A DNA stretch of 64,000 nucleotides from AP-15 sp963777435. GTDB lineage: Bacteria > Pseudomonadota > Alphaproteobacteria > ATCC43930 > CGMCC-115725. The notes below the pieces were generated by a model that had not been told where the DNA came from, ran no database searches, and worked only from the letters and a program-made list of their open reading frames with translations. Numbering within the stretch: the stretch's first letter is position 1; each line of letters opens with the position of its first letter. This document shows positions 36,247 through 47,049 of the stretch, piece after piece. Position numbers and translations under genes: made by a program. The stretch lies in NCBI GenBank assembly GCA_963777435.1, contig CAVZQT010000003.1, positions 2,108,001 to 2,172,000 on the forward strand. The letters run 5' to 3'.

Positions 36247-37268
36247 CGGTATCGCCGTCATTAGCGGACGCGCTGCGGGGCGGCGACCGGCGCGCCCTTG
36301 CGCGCGCGATCACGCTGGTCGAATTGAGCCGCCCCGACCACCGCGCCGAAGCCGAAAACCTGCTCACCGCGATCCTGCCATACACCGGCGGCAGTACCCG
36401 TATCGGCATATCGGGCCCGCCGGGTGCCGGTAAGTCGACCTTTATCGAGCGCTTCGGCCTAACGGGCGTCAGCCGCGGCCATCGGGTGGCCGTGCTGGCG
36501 ATCGATCCCAGCTCAAAACGCGGCGGCGGCGCGATCCTCGCCGATAAGACGCGCATGGCCGAACTTGGCCGCTGCGCGAACGCCTTTATCCGTCCGTCCT
36601 CGGCGGGGACCAGCCGCGGTGGTGCTGCACGCCGCACCCGCGAGGCAATCCTGTTGTGCGAGGCCGCGGGATTTGATGCGGTGATCGTGGAGAGTCTCGG
36701 CGTCGGGCAGTCCGAGACCGCGGTTTCCGAGATGACCGACATCTTCGTGTTGATCCTGCCGCCCGCAGCGGGCGACGAATTGCAAGGGATCAAGCGCGGC
36801 ATCGTCGAACTCGCCGATCTCGTTCTCGTCAACAAGGCCGATGGCGAACTCGCCGAAGCGGCGCAGCGCACCGCCGCCGACTATGCCAGTGCGATACGGC
36901 TGATCCGCCCGCCGAGCCCAGAATGGACCGTGCCGGTGCGCGCGATTTCCGCACTCGAGGGCCGCGGCATCGCCGAGACCTGGGACGATATCGCGCAATT
37001 CCGTGCAGCGCTCGAAGCAAGCGGTGCTTGGGCACGGCGGCGGCGCGATCAGGCGCGGGCGGCGCTGTGGTCGGAAATCGAAGCCGGCCTGCTCGAAAAT
37101 TTCCGCGCCGCGCCTGGCACCGCCGATCGGCTTGCGGCACTCGAAGCGGATGTCGTCGCCGGTACCCGAACCCCCGCCGAAGCGGCGCGCGAGGCGCTGG
37201 CGGCGGTTATGCACGAGCCCGAAGGTGTGGGGTCAGAAATTCACAGTAACCCGAACGCCGACGACTAG
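36243..37268 (+). CDS. meaB: MeaB-type G3E GTPase (methylmalonyl-CoA mutase chaperone)
   Basis: A 341-aa GTPase that protects and loads B12 onto methylmalonyl-CoA mutase. The P-loop is GISGPPGAGKSTFIERFG, the switch region is ESLGVGQSETAVSEM, and the NKAD specificity motif is in LVNKADGELAE. The C-terminal helical dimerisation arm follows. The GTG at 36243 overlaps the response-regulator stop (GTGA) and begins TVSPSLADALRGGDRRALARAI, the family N-terminus, so the longer start at 36192 is rejected. No mutase gene (scpA/mcm) is in the window. The last 36 nt overlap the convergent porin. Confidence 0.93.
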   Translation: MTVSPSLADALRGGDRRALARAITLVELSRPDHRAEAENLLTAILPYTGGSTRIGISGPPGAGKSTFIERFGLTGVSRGHRVAVLAIDPSSKRGGGAILADKTRMAELGRCANAFIRPSSAGTSRGGAARRTREAILLCEAAGFDAVIVESLGVGQSETAVSEMTDIFVLILPPAAGDELQGIKRGIVELADLVLVNKADGELAEAAQRTAADYASAIRLIRPPSPEWTVPVRAISALEGRGIAETWDDIAQFRAALEASGAWARRRRDQARAALWSEIEAGLLENFRAAPGTADRLAALEADVVAGTRTPAEAAREALAAVMHEPEGVGSEIHSNPNADD

Positions 37269-38690
37269 CGCATTCTTTAGCGGCGTTGGGCTTTGCGGGG
37301 TCGGAATCCCGGCGCCGGGATTGATGAAATATTGCAGATCGGGCTGCAGGCTCGACCACGAGTTAAGCTGGACAAGATAGGTAGCCTCAACCACCGTCTC
37401 GCTCTGCGCATAGGGCGTTCCGAGGCCAGTGTAAAAAATCAGGTCCTGGCTGTATTTTTGCGCGGCCGAGCCGAGCCCAGCATAGGTGACAGCGACGCCG
37501 GCGATGTCGTTTGGTCGGCCATGAAGCGGCCCCTTCCAATTCACCCCGCCAGTGATGAAAAGGCTGATCAGATTGCGATCGGCGGGAGCGTCCATGACCT
37601 GCATGAACACGCCAATACCTTGTGCGTCAGTCTTTGGCTTGTGCCACAGCATCTGGTTTGCGATCGCATAAAACGCGTGATCCCCAGAGCGCATTAGAGG
37701 GATGCCGCGGCTCTCAGGGCTGGCCAAGGACAATCCCCGGGTGTCGTGAAGCTGATCGGCGAAGGGGCCGGTTGCGATCCACATGCCGAGTTTGTAGGTG
37801 CCGGGAAGCATATGATCCGCCAAGGTCGCTGGTGAGTATGAAAGCTCAGTGATCGACAACGCGTGATCGTTGAGCCGGAACGCCGTGCCATGCCGGTCGC
37901 GCAATTGCGGGTTACCCTTACCCGCCGGCGCCGGGTCCTGGGTAAAAATACCGGACATCAGCGAGGCTTCTTTTGTCGGGGCAAATAGGACCCGTGCGAA
38001 TGGAGCGGCAAGTGGGTAGGCGGGTCCGCCTGAAGGCAGATCGACGGCCGCCAATCCCGGAAAAGTGAAGCTCGAATTCAGGAACAACGTGTCATAGGCT
38101 GCCACCATGAATTCGTCGTCCAGACCCTCCTGACCGAAGCGAACCACGAGCTTCTTGTCGAACAGCTGCTGCTCGAACCAAAGGTCGTAGAGTTTTGTGC
38201 TGGGCGTGGCCTCGATGCTGCTGACCAATTGCAGTGCTCCGACATAGTCGCGCGTCGGTCCGGGCCCCCAAATCTGAAACCCATACGCGTAGATCGTCGC
38301 ACCGCTCCAATGCACCGCCTTATCGAGGTCGATGCAGAGGTTCGCGGTCGTCAGTCCGTCATATGACGCTCCTTGCTTGATGCCGCCCGTAAGATTGCTC
38401 CAAAACTCTGTTTGTTCCTGCAGCCCAAAGCCGATGCCGTAACCCCCGAGAAGCGTGCGCATGCCGCCCCAAGTCCCAAGCATGCGATCGGAAGCACAGG
38501 CGTTGTTTGGACCAAGCCACTGTTGCGCCCAAGACGCTGTGGGTAAGCTGAAGACCAGTCCCGTCAGCATCACCAACGCTGCGCCGAGGTGCGTGCAGAG
38601 GTTCGATTGCAGCTCCGAGAAGACAGCGCCAACTACCCGAACGGTTCCCAGCCGTCTCGCTGCGGCCGGTGAGAAAATCCGACGTATTTT
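37233..38690 (-). CDS. OprB-like carbohydrate-selective porin
   Basis: An outer-membrane beta-barrel of about 485 aa. An N-terminal signal sequence lies around LVMLTGLVFSLPTASWAQQW, with a predicted cut after ASWA. The protein has the OprB-type opening ACASDRMLGTWGGMRTLLGG, alternating amphipathic strands, and a C-terminal terminal Phe in VGVRVTVNF that fits BAM recognition. Such porins admit sugars across the outer membrane, and the sugar is unknown. The exact start is uncertain. GTG 38690 (MKIRRIFSPAAARR) is used, an in-frame TTG lies at 38711, and neither has a clear ribosome site. Confidence 0.8.
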   Translation of the reverse strand, partial: KIRRIFSPAAARRLGTVRVVGAVFSELQSNLCTHLGAALVMLTGLVFSLPTASWAQQWLGPNNACASDRMLGTWGGMRTLLGGYGIGFGLQEQTEFWSNLTGGIKQGASYDGLTTANLCIDLDKAVHWSGATIYAYGFQIWGPGPTRDYVGALQLVSSIEATPSTKLYDLWFEQQLFDKKLVVRFGQEGLDDEFMVAAYDTLFLNSSFTFPGLAAVDLPSGGPAYPLAAPFARVLFAPTKEASLMSGIFTQDPAPAGKGNPQLRDRHGTAFRLNDHALSITELSYSPATLADHMLPGTYKLGMWIATGPFADQLHDTRGLSLASPESRGIPLMRSGDHAFYAIANQMLWHKPKTDAQGIGVFMQVMDAPADRNLISLFITGGVNWKGPLHGRPNDIAGVAVTYAGLGSAAQKYSQDLIFYTGLGTPYAQSETVVEATYLVQLNSWSSLQPDLQYFINPGAGIPTPQSPTPLKNALVVGVRVTVNF

Positions 38691-38711
38691 CACTGCAAAC
38701 AGCGAATACAA

Positions 38712-39230
38712 GTAAGAGCACGGAGACCGCTATGGGCTCGGCCGCGCGATGGTTTAGCTTCGCCCTTCACTGAAGCGGGTCCTAAACCGCGTTGACAACC
38801 CCTCATACTCCCGGACCCCGGGTCGCCGACAATCAAGAATCGTGCTAATGGGTTTTGTTATTCCATGACCCGTAATAAACACATCATTGAAACCTTGCTG
38901 TAACCCCGAGCCGACAAGCCTACGGCTTGGCTGCCGCCCTACCCTGTGGCGAATTTCCAAGCGATAACGGTGCACCACGCGTTTCGGCCCAAGATGTCAC
39001 AGTGGACGATATCAGGCGCTTCGATGTAAAGGACCGTATGGAATTGTTGCCGTCCCGGACGTCAAACAGAATGATCGAAACAAAGACCGGAGCGCCTGGC
39101 GGCAAATCCGGCGCATCGCAATCAGCACGCCGTCCCCGTACCGCAACGGCATCGTGCCAATCCCCTTGACCGACATCGCCGACGTCTGTCGGATCGCCCA
39201 ACGCGACGTGCGTGGGCATAGGACGGCAGG
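38712..39230. other. Intergenic region, 519 bp, no supported gene
   Basis: Open frames exist on both strands (for example a 99-codon minus frame ending at 38920), but none has a ribosome site or a recognisable motif. A short AGCCG/CGGCT inverted repeat lies near 38910-38935. The region should contain the porin promoter (left) and the promoter of the small membrane protein (right). Confidence 0.35.
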
Positions 39231-39467
39231 ATGCGAGGGCTAGTCGGACTTTATCTCGCGATCGGGATCATAATGTTGGCGATCGGATTTCTGCTCCCGG
39301 GGCCGTGCGAGAACCGGAACACCGACGTTGTCAGCAACCTTGTCTTTGTTTTGACTTGGCCGGTCGGCCTCTATGCGGAAGTATACAAGGGACCTCATTC
39401 CATAAACGATTGGCTTCGCGCGCAAGCCTGCGCTGGTGGCGACGGCCTCGGCAGCAAGAAGATCTGA
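39231..39467 (+). CDS. Small membrane protein
   Basis: A 78-aa protein with two hydrophobic segments, GLYLAIGIIMLAIGFLLPG and VVSNLVFVLTWPVGLYAEVY, consistent with two transmembrane helices, then a polar tail (NDWLRAQACAGGD). The ATG at 39231 follows AGGACGGCAGG. Two Cys residues are present, but not as a CxxC. Family not recognised. It converges with hemC, whose stop is 39 nt away. Confidence 0.55.
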   Translation: MRGLVGLYLAIGIIMLAIGFLLPGPCENRNTDVVSNLVFVLTWPVGLYAEVYKGPHSINDWLRAQACAGGDGLGSKKI

Positions 39468-39505
39468 AACGACACCGCACAATCACCGCTGTGACGCCAT
39501 GAGGG

Positions 39506-40455
39506 TCAGCCGATCCCAAATTCGGGGCCGGCGCGGCCACGCAACTCTTCGCCGAGCGCGCCGCCAATCGTCGCTGCATCAGCCACCATTCCTGTTCGCT
39601 GTCCGCGCACCTCACTGAGGCCGTCGGGCGTCAGCAGCAATCCTTCGATCGTCAACTCGCCGTGCGCGATCTCGGCGAGGGCGGCGATCGGCGTATGGCA
39701 TGACCCGTCGAGGGCGGCCAGCATTGCCCGCTCCGCTACGGCACAAGCGGCGCTGTCGTGATCGTGCAGCGGCGCGAGCAATTCGCGGATTTGTTGTTCC
39801 CCGGTGCGGCATTCGACGGCGAGCGCGCCCTGCCCGACCGCCGGCAGCATGATCGCGCGGGACAGAATTTCGTTGGCGAGATGTGCGAGCCCGATACGCT
39901 GCAATCCGCACAGCGCCAGCAGTGTGGCATCGACTTCGCCCGCCTCGAGCTTGCGAATGCGGGTATTGGCGTTGCCGCGCAACGGTACGATTTTCAGATC
40001 GGGACGCCGCCGCAACAATTGCGCCTGGCGTCGCAACGAGGCGGTGCCGACAACCGCACCCTCCGGCAGATGCCAAAAACCCTGCCCCGCTGCATGACAA
40101 AAATGCATCGCGTGGGTCGTCGCGCGGCAGGATGCAGCCGATCTCGACCCCGTCCGGCAGCCAGGTTTCGAGATCCTTGAGCGAATGCACGGCTATATCG
40201 ATGCGGCGGTCGAGCAACGCCTCATCGATCTCCTTGGCGAACAAGCCCTTGCCGCCGATCTCGGCAAGCGGCCGGTCCTGCACCCGGTCGCCGGTCGTGC
40301 GGATGGTCACGATCTCAATGGCGCCGGCGTGTTGCGAGTCCGGGATGCGCGGCCAGCAGGCGGTCGCGCACCAACTCGGTCTGGCGCAGCGCCATCGGGC
40401 TGCCGCGGGTCCCGATGCGCAGAGGGCAGCTGAGCCGGAGCATCGGCATGTTCAT
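39506..40455 (-). pseudogene. hemC: Hydroxymethylbilane synthase (porphobilinogen deaminase), two frameshifts
   Basis: Tetrapyrrole enzyme that polymerises four porphobilinogens. From ATG 40455 (after GGGAAGGACCAAC) it reads LRIGTRGSPMALRQTELVRD. It shifts at a G run (40342-40344) and continues VTIRTTGDRVQDRPLAEIGG and FAKEIDEALLDRRIDIAVHS. It shifts again at an A run (40099-40103) and continues AVVGTASLRRQAQLLRRRP. The dipyrromethane-anchoring Cys is in LDGSCHTPIAAL. The restored length, about 316 aa, is normal. Haem synthesis is normally essential and both indels are in homopolymers, so sequencing error is the likeliest cause. No hemD is adjacent. Confidence 0.9.
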
Positions 40456-40518
40456 GTTGGTCCTTCCCGCATTTCGCGGCCTCATCCGAGCCCAGCGATG
40501 TCGGCGCCAATTTGTACG

Positions 40519-40806
40519 ATGTGTGAAATAAGTCATAGCATAGATCGCCGCAGTTCGTGCTGCGTCTATCCCGACCTACCGCAGGCGACCCGGGGTCCGG
40601 GCCTCCGGCCGAAGGAGGGCATATGCGTTTTCTGTCCTCGCTGTCGCCGTTCACAGATCCTGCGACAGCTGCGCCAAGGAGAAGAATCCTCCACCTTTGA
40701 GCGGCTGAACGTTTCGCGACATGTCGCCGATCTGCGTCTGATATTTTCGGTCACGGTCATCATAATGATCGTGGCTTCGGTCTTCGCACTCGCTCTTCTG
40801 TTTTGA
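40519..40806 (+). CDS. Possible small membrane protein with CxxCxxC
   Basis: A 95-codon frame divergent from hemC, ending in a clear hydrophobic helix (FSVTVIIMIVASVFALALLF). ICVFCPRCRRSQ upstream of it could bind a metal. ATG 40519 has no ribosome site. A strong GGAGG site precedes another ATG at 40623 in a different frame, which gives only 25 codons unless there is an indel. The helix suggests a real tail-anchored protein, but the gene model is uncertain. Confidence 0.35.
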   Translation: MCEISHSIDRRSSCCVYPDLPQATRGPGLRPKEGICVFCPRCRRSQILRQLRQGEESSTFERLNVSRHVADLRLIFSVTVIIMIVASVFALALLF

Positions 40807-41691
40807 GCACGAGAGCAATTGGAAGGCCCAACAGTCAGTCGGCTGGATCTGGCGCTTTTCTCGCGCGATCGCCGACAGCGGCGCGTTTATCGGCGCGATA
40901 GGTGCGGTCGGCTGTGGCGTTCTCGCCTGGACTTATCAGACCGGCAGCGCCCGTCTCGGCGTAGTCGATCTGTTCGCCTGCGAAATCGCGACCTTGTGCA
41001 GGGTGGCCGCGGTTGTCGATATGGTGCCGAGGTATATCGCGCTGTTCCACGGCGGACCGGCAGGCGATGCGGGAGCACGAGATCAACGGCGAGATGCCGG
41101 TCGGTGATACGCGGATTTACCTCCCAGGAGAGCTATTTCCCGGTGTTCGAATTTTCGGTCAAGGATTTGCAGCAATTGGAGGCCGAGGTCGTCGACAATG
41201 TCACGGCCTTCTACACCTACATGAAGGTGATGCGCGATAGCCTGCGCAAACTTGCGGACCTTCGGCCGTCGGTTGAGACGGGCCTCGCTCACGACACTTG
41301 GCACAACGCGATTGCCAATGTGATCTACATGCAATTTCTTGCCCTCGAAAGCGCCCACAAAGCGATCAACGAGCTTGTCGAATTTGAACCGACGCGAGCC
41401 GAAAACACATTCACCATCCTGCTGAGCGAATTGGTGGCGTACGGATTCCTGCGCGAGCAGTTCAAAGGCGACCTGCGGCACCGGCTGCTGGAGGTGCGCG
41501 ACCACCGCTATCGGCATGAAATCCCCGGCCTTTGCCATTCCATCGCGCACAAGACCGGGCACCGGTGGATAAGGGCGAAGGAAGTGGCGGCCGAGGTCAT
41601 GAAGCGCCATTCGGAAATATTTTCGGCACAGGATCCGGTCCCCGAGCCGACACCGGTACGGCAACAGCCTGCAACGGCCGTTCTTGCGTAG
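40769..41691 (+). pseudogene. Conserved membrane protein of unknown function, frameshifted
   Basis: Three frames each hold a conserved-looking piece. About 40835-41065 reads ADSGAFIGAIGAVGCGVLAW and VVDLFACEIATLCRVAAVVD, including a membrane helix. About 41065-41115 reads REHEINGEMPVGDTR. From about 41115 to the stop at 41691 it reads FTSQESYFPVFEFSVKDLQQ, NVTAFYTYMKVMRDSLRKLA and a helical tail. Together they make a protein of about 280 aa with one N-terminal membrane segment and a cytoplasmic helical domain, a pattern known in alphaproteobacterial hypothetical proteins. The true start was not found. Two single-base indels are needed. Confidence 0.6.
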
Positions 41692-41895
41692 TCTGCAGCT
41701 GCGATTCGCCGCGTCAGCGCGGCGCGGAGTTGTTTTTGTTCGTAGGTCCGCTCGACCTCACATTCTTGATCCGCAATCACACCGCGTCGCAGCCGGCCCG
41801 CTTACGGGTGCAGACTTGATATTTGAGGGTCGGCGCGACCGGGCGATGACGGGCGGCGCTGCATCGCAGCACCCGTCTTGCTATATTCTGAGGAC

Positions 41896-44157
<2,262 letters not shown>

Positions 44158-44452
44158 CCCCGGTTGCCTCACTCGGCTCCCTTCCCCAGTTTACACCGTT
44201 GACGGCCAGCGCCCATGCCCGCCGTGGACCCCGAGCTCCTCCCGCTTTCGCTGGGAACACGACGCCGAAGGGCTAGGGTGTATCACCCCCCAACGCCCCT
44301 TCCCCGCTACTATCATGACTGAAGATTAGACTTGTCTTCGTGCTTATCGACTTATGGACACTTGGGAAACGCTTTCCATAATGGGGCTTATCGGATTTCG
44401 CGGCGGGCGAGCGCGAGCGCCGGGACACAATAGGTTGATCAGCTACGCGGCT

Positions 44453-44761
44453 TCAGAACGGAAGACTGACCGGGAAGACGATTCTTTGGGGCACAGCAGC
44501 TTCTATCTCTGCGGAAAACGTTTCGAATGAAGCCGCGCAGCACAGTGGTGGTGACGGCGAGGTTCCGATAGGCAATTGCTCGCTAAGCTGACACTGACAC
44601 GATGGGTGAATGGGTGTCGTCCCGGAGATAAGCTGATCCGGTAGGTGAACCGCCCCGGCGATGACCCTGTCCATTTGGTCGTTGGTAAGCGGCTGACCTG
44701 CCAAGGCGATGCTCGCCAGAAACGGCAGGGCGGCGAGACTGAAGAGAAGCTTTCGCATCAT
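44453..44761 (-). CDS. Small secreted protein with LTNDQMDRV(I/T)AG motif and Cys-rich core
   Basis: A 102-aa protein with a clear signal peptide (MMRKLLFSLAALPFLASIALA, cut before GQPL). LTNDQMDRVIAG follows, a motif that recurs after signal peptides in many rhizobial small proteins as LTDAQMDxVTAG. The rest has CQCQ and CC pairs, Pro/Ser-rich stretches, and no known fold. It is probably periplasmic or secreted, and disulfides are possible. The double ATG at 44761/44758 makes the exact start ambiguous. It lies downstream of the cyclase on the same strand with a 200-bp gap. Confidence 0.6.
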   Translation of the reverse strand: MMRKLLFSLAALPFLASIALAGQPLTNDQMDRVIAGAVHLPDQLISGTTPIHPSCQCQLSEQLPIGTSPSPPLCCAASFETFSAEIEAAVPQRIVFPVSLPF

Positions 44762-44963
44762 GACATCACCCGAATGATCCGGGCGCGAATGATCGCTCGG
44801 ATAGCGTTTCTGCGCAAGCGCCGCCGCATGCGTCCGTCCTCGCGGTGGAACCCCCAGTCGTGTTTCGAATTCAAGAATTTCGAGAGTGCGCGCGCGAGAG
44901 ACACGCTGTGTTCCGCGAGACCGTGCTGGCGATTGTGCGCGAGCGCTATCCCGCCGTGCGGCA

Positions 44964-45623
44964 TCACGCAGCGGGAGCAATCGCGAAGACATGCGCCGGA
45001 TCAGCAATGTTCTTCAGCCGTTGCTCGCCGAGATCGACAAACTCGGCGGCGACCGCTCCCCGCACATGGCCCCACGCATCGGCGGAGATGCAGATGCCGC
45101 CTGGTGGGGCGAGGCCCTCGAGCCGCGCCGCGACATTGACGCCGTGGCCGTAGATGTCGTCGGGCGCCACGATGACGTCGCCGACATTGACGCCGATGCG
45201 GAACTCGATGCGGCGGTCCTGCGGCAGCCCGGCGTTGCGCGCCCGGATGATCCGCTGCACATCGAGCGCGCAGCGTACCGCATCGACGACGCTGCCGAAC
45301 TCCACGAGAGCGCCGTCGCCGGTATGCTTGACGATGCGGCCGCGGTGCTCGCGGACCTTCGGTGCGATCACCTCGCGGCGATAGGCCAACAGGCGGAAAT
45401 GGGTGCCCTCCTCGTCGGCGCTCATCAGGCCGGAATAGCCAACGACGTCGGCAACGAGGATTGCCGCCAACCTGCGCTCCAGCCGCGGATTGTCAGCCGC
45501 GCGTAATCGCTTCAGCAGCCGGGCGGCCCCGGGTGCCAGCCAATGGACGAGCACGGAACCACCCCCGGCCAGCACTCCGGAGACCCAAGCGTTGCCTATT
45601 ACAGGCCAGACTTCCTCCAACAT
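44964..45623 (-). CDS. Class III adenylate/guanylate cyclase with N-terminal membrane segment
   Basis: A 219-aa protein. Residues about 8-35 include a weakly hydrophobic stretch (SGVLAGGGSVLVHWLAPGAA), followed by a single catalytic domain. Metal-binding Asp residues are in ILVADVVGYSGLM and KHTGDGALVEF. The transition-state Asn/Arg are in YGHGVNVAARLEGLA, and IGVNVGDVIV lies between them. It should make cAMP (or cGMP) as a homodimer. Many rhizobial homologues carry C-terminal TPRs, but here the protein ends after the cyclase domain. ATG 45623. The terminator of a putative small RNA lies 48 bp upstream. Confidence 0.9.
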   Translation of the reverse strand: MLEEVWPVIGNAWVSGVLAGGGSVLVHWLAPGAARLLKRLRAADNPRLERRLAAILVADVVGYSGLMSADEEGTHFRLLAYRREVIAPKVREHRGRIVKHTGDGALVEFGSVVDAVRCALDVQRIIRARNAGLPQDRRIEFRIGVNVGDVIVAPDDIYGHGVNVAARLEGLAPPGGICISADAWGHVRGAVAAEFVDLGEQRLKNIADPAHVFAIAPAA

Positions 45624-45670
45624 GACCCTACGTCCTTGATCGCAGGGTCCCGCCGGACACCATCGGGCAG

Positions 45671-45705
45671 AAAAGAAAAAGGCCCCGTCCGTGTCCGGCG
45701 GGGCC
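45671..45705 (-). terminator. Strong intrinsic terminator
   Basis: On the minus strand a GC-rich hairpin (GGCCCCGCC, loop GGACAC, then GGACGGGGCC with one bulged A) at 45681-45705 is followed directly by TTTTTCTTTT (45671-45680). It ends the candidate small transcript before the cyclase gene, which must therefore have its own promoter downstream of it. Confidence 0.85.
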
Positions 45706-45828
45706 CTGGAAACCGTCTATCTGCGCAGACTACTCAGCGCACACGTATCCCTTCAGCCCCGCTTGATGCGAGCGGTAGTTCGCCATAATGAAGGCCCTAG
45801 CCGGTAGAATCTGCGCACAGTGGTTCAT
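45671..45828 (-). ncRNA. Candidate small RNA or micropeptide transcript
   Basis: A minus-strand unit of about 158 nt bounded by a sigma70-like -35 (TTGACA, 45860-45865) and a strong intrinsic terminator (45671-45705). Inside lies a 32-codon frame (ATG 45828, stop TAG 45730-45732) with a second ATG at 45786 (18 codons, MANYRSHQAGLKGYVCAE). The first ATG falls at the expected transcript start, so translation from it would be leaderless. The repeated word TGCGCAGAT occurs twice in the transcript. It could be a small RNA, a leader or a micropeptide gene. No known RNA family was recognised. Confidence 0.5.
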
Positions 45829-46445
45829 GCGCGGCTCTCTACGCGCGGTTGGGCGCGGATGTCAAGCCCAGATTTAACCAAGCTCGCCGAGCGGCGCTTT
45901 TGAGGTTCAGCGCGTCAAAGCCTTCGGTGAGATTGCATTACTACACTACATCCACGATGACGCTCTGGGCGGCGCAAACGTCCTCTCCAATGCCTCTGGC
46001 ATGGTTGCAGAGGTGATAGAATACTATTCTTTCGGCGGCATTCGCGCATGTCGCTTCTTAAACCGAGGCAGCTATGGAGCGTATTTGCCCGCCTACTGGG
46101 CACTTATTGCAGCGATTGCGTCTGTGCATTTAAAGCTGGCAAATGGGTACACTGAACTACATCACCGCTTTGCTCCTCGGCGCGACGTTGCGAAAGTTAA
46201 GACTTTCGAGCATTTTTCCTGAGCCAGCGGGATCAAAAAGTTACGCGATTTGTAAGACATCGCCGAAACTCACCCGGAAAATCATCGTTCGGGATAGGCT
46301 CGCGTCAGTGTCAGCGGACGGACGCTGGATGGGCAGCGCCCTCGCCATGCTCTGCTTTGTCAGGCGCCCGTTTGGCTTGTGAAGGCAGGAGTTCGGGGGA
46401 ACCCAATGCTTTCGCCGCAGGCGTTGTTAGGGCAAACCCGGGCTG
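45829..46445. other. Intergenic region of about 600 bp, no supported gene
   Basis: Between the small-RNA promoter and the glutathione S-transferase end. The stretch 45930-46260 is visibly less GC-rich than its neighbours and has short open frames on both strands (for example a 79-codon plus frame from 46143). None has a ribosome site or a recognisable motif. The composition suggests decayed or acquired DNA. Confidence 0.35.
45836..45865 (-). promoter_or_regulatory. Sigma70-like promoter of the candidate small RNA
   Basis: A perfect TTGACA -35 element on the minus strand (45860-45865), then an 18-nt spacer and TAGAGA (45836-45841) as a weak -10. The predicted transcription start is near 45828. 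It is the clearest -35 element I noticed in an intergenic region of this window. Confidence 0.5.
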
Positions 46446-47027
46446 CTATGGCAGGTTGTAGCCGACCTTGCTCTCGATCTCGATCGTCTTTTGCACGGCG
46501 GGGCGCGCCATCATGCGGGCGAAATGGGCGTCGAGGTTCGGGTATTCACCTCCAGCCGGCGAGGTCGCGGTCTTAAAGCGCCAATAGAGCCGGAACAGGT
46601 GGATGTCGGCGATCGAATAGCGGCCGCCGACCGCCCATTCGTTCGAGCCTAGCCGAGGATCGGCGATTTTGAACACTTCCTTCCAGCGCTCGAGCCCGAT
46701 GCGGCGGGCCGGATGAATCGTCGCGGCGATAAACGACATCCACGAAATCGCCTGCGCCTCTTCCTCAAGACCACCTTGCGGCCACAGCTTCGCTTCGGGA
46801 TAGCGCTTGGCGAGGTAATAGAGTGTTGCGGCGACCTCGGTCAGGGGCCGGCCGTCGATCATCAGGGTCGGGACTTTGGCCTCGGGATTGATCTCCAGGT
46901 ATTCGGGTAAATGTTGCTCGCCTTTGGCCAAGGAAACGAGTTTCGTTTCGAATGGCACGCCGATCTCGTGCAAGGCGATGTGGGTCGCCATCGCGCTCGA
47001 GCCCGGCGAGAAATACAAGGTCAGCAT
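46446..47027 (-). CDS. Glutathione S-transferase family protein
   Basis: A 193-aa two-domain GST. The N-terminal thioredoxin-like domain is LTLYFSPGSSAMATHIALHE, with Ser residues in the usual catalytic position after the first strand. The cis-Pro is in KVPTLMIDGRPLTE, followed by the helical domain with YSIADIHLFRLYW. It conjugates or reduces substrates with glutathione, and the specific substrate is unknown. ATG 47027 is preceded by AGAGGGGGC. It follows the LLM oxidoreductase by 22 nt on the same strand, so the two are likely one operon. Confidence 0.9.
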   Translation of the reverse strand: MLTLYFSPGSSAMATHIALHEIGVPFETKLVSLAKGEQHLPEYLEINPEAKVPTLMIDGRPLTEVAATLYYLAKRYPEAKLWPQGGLEEEAQAISWMSFIAATIHPARRIGLERWKEVFKIADPRLGSNEWAVGGRYSIADIHLFRLYWRFKTATSPAGGEYPNLDAHFARMMARPAVQKTIEIESKVGYNLP

Positions 47028-47049
47028 TACAGCCCCCTCTGTTTCGATT

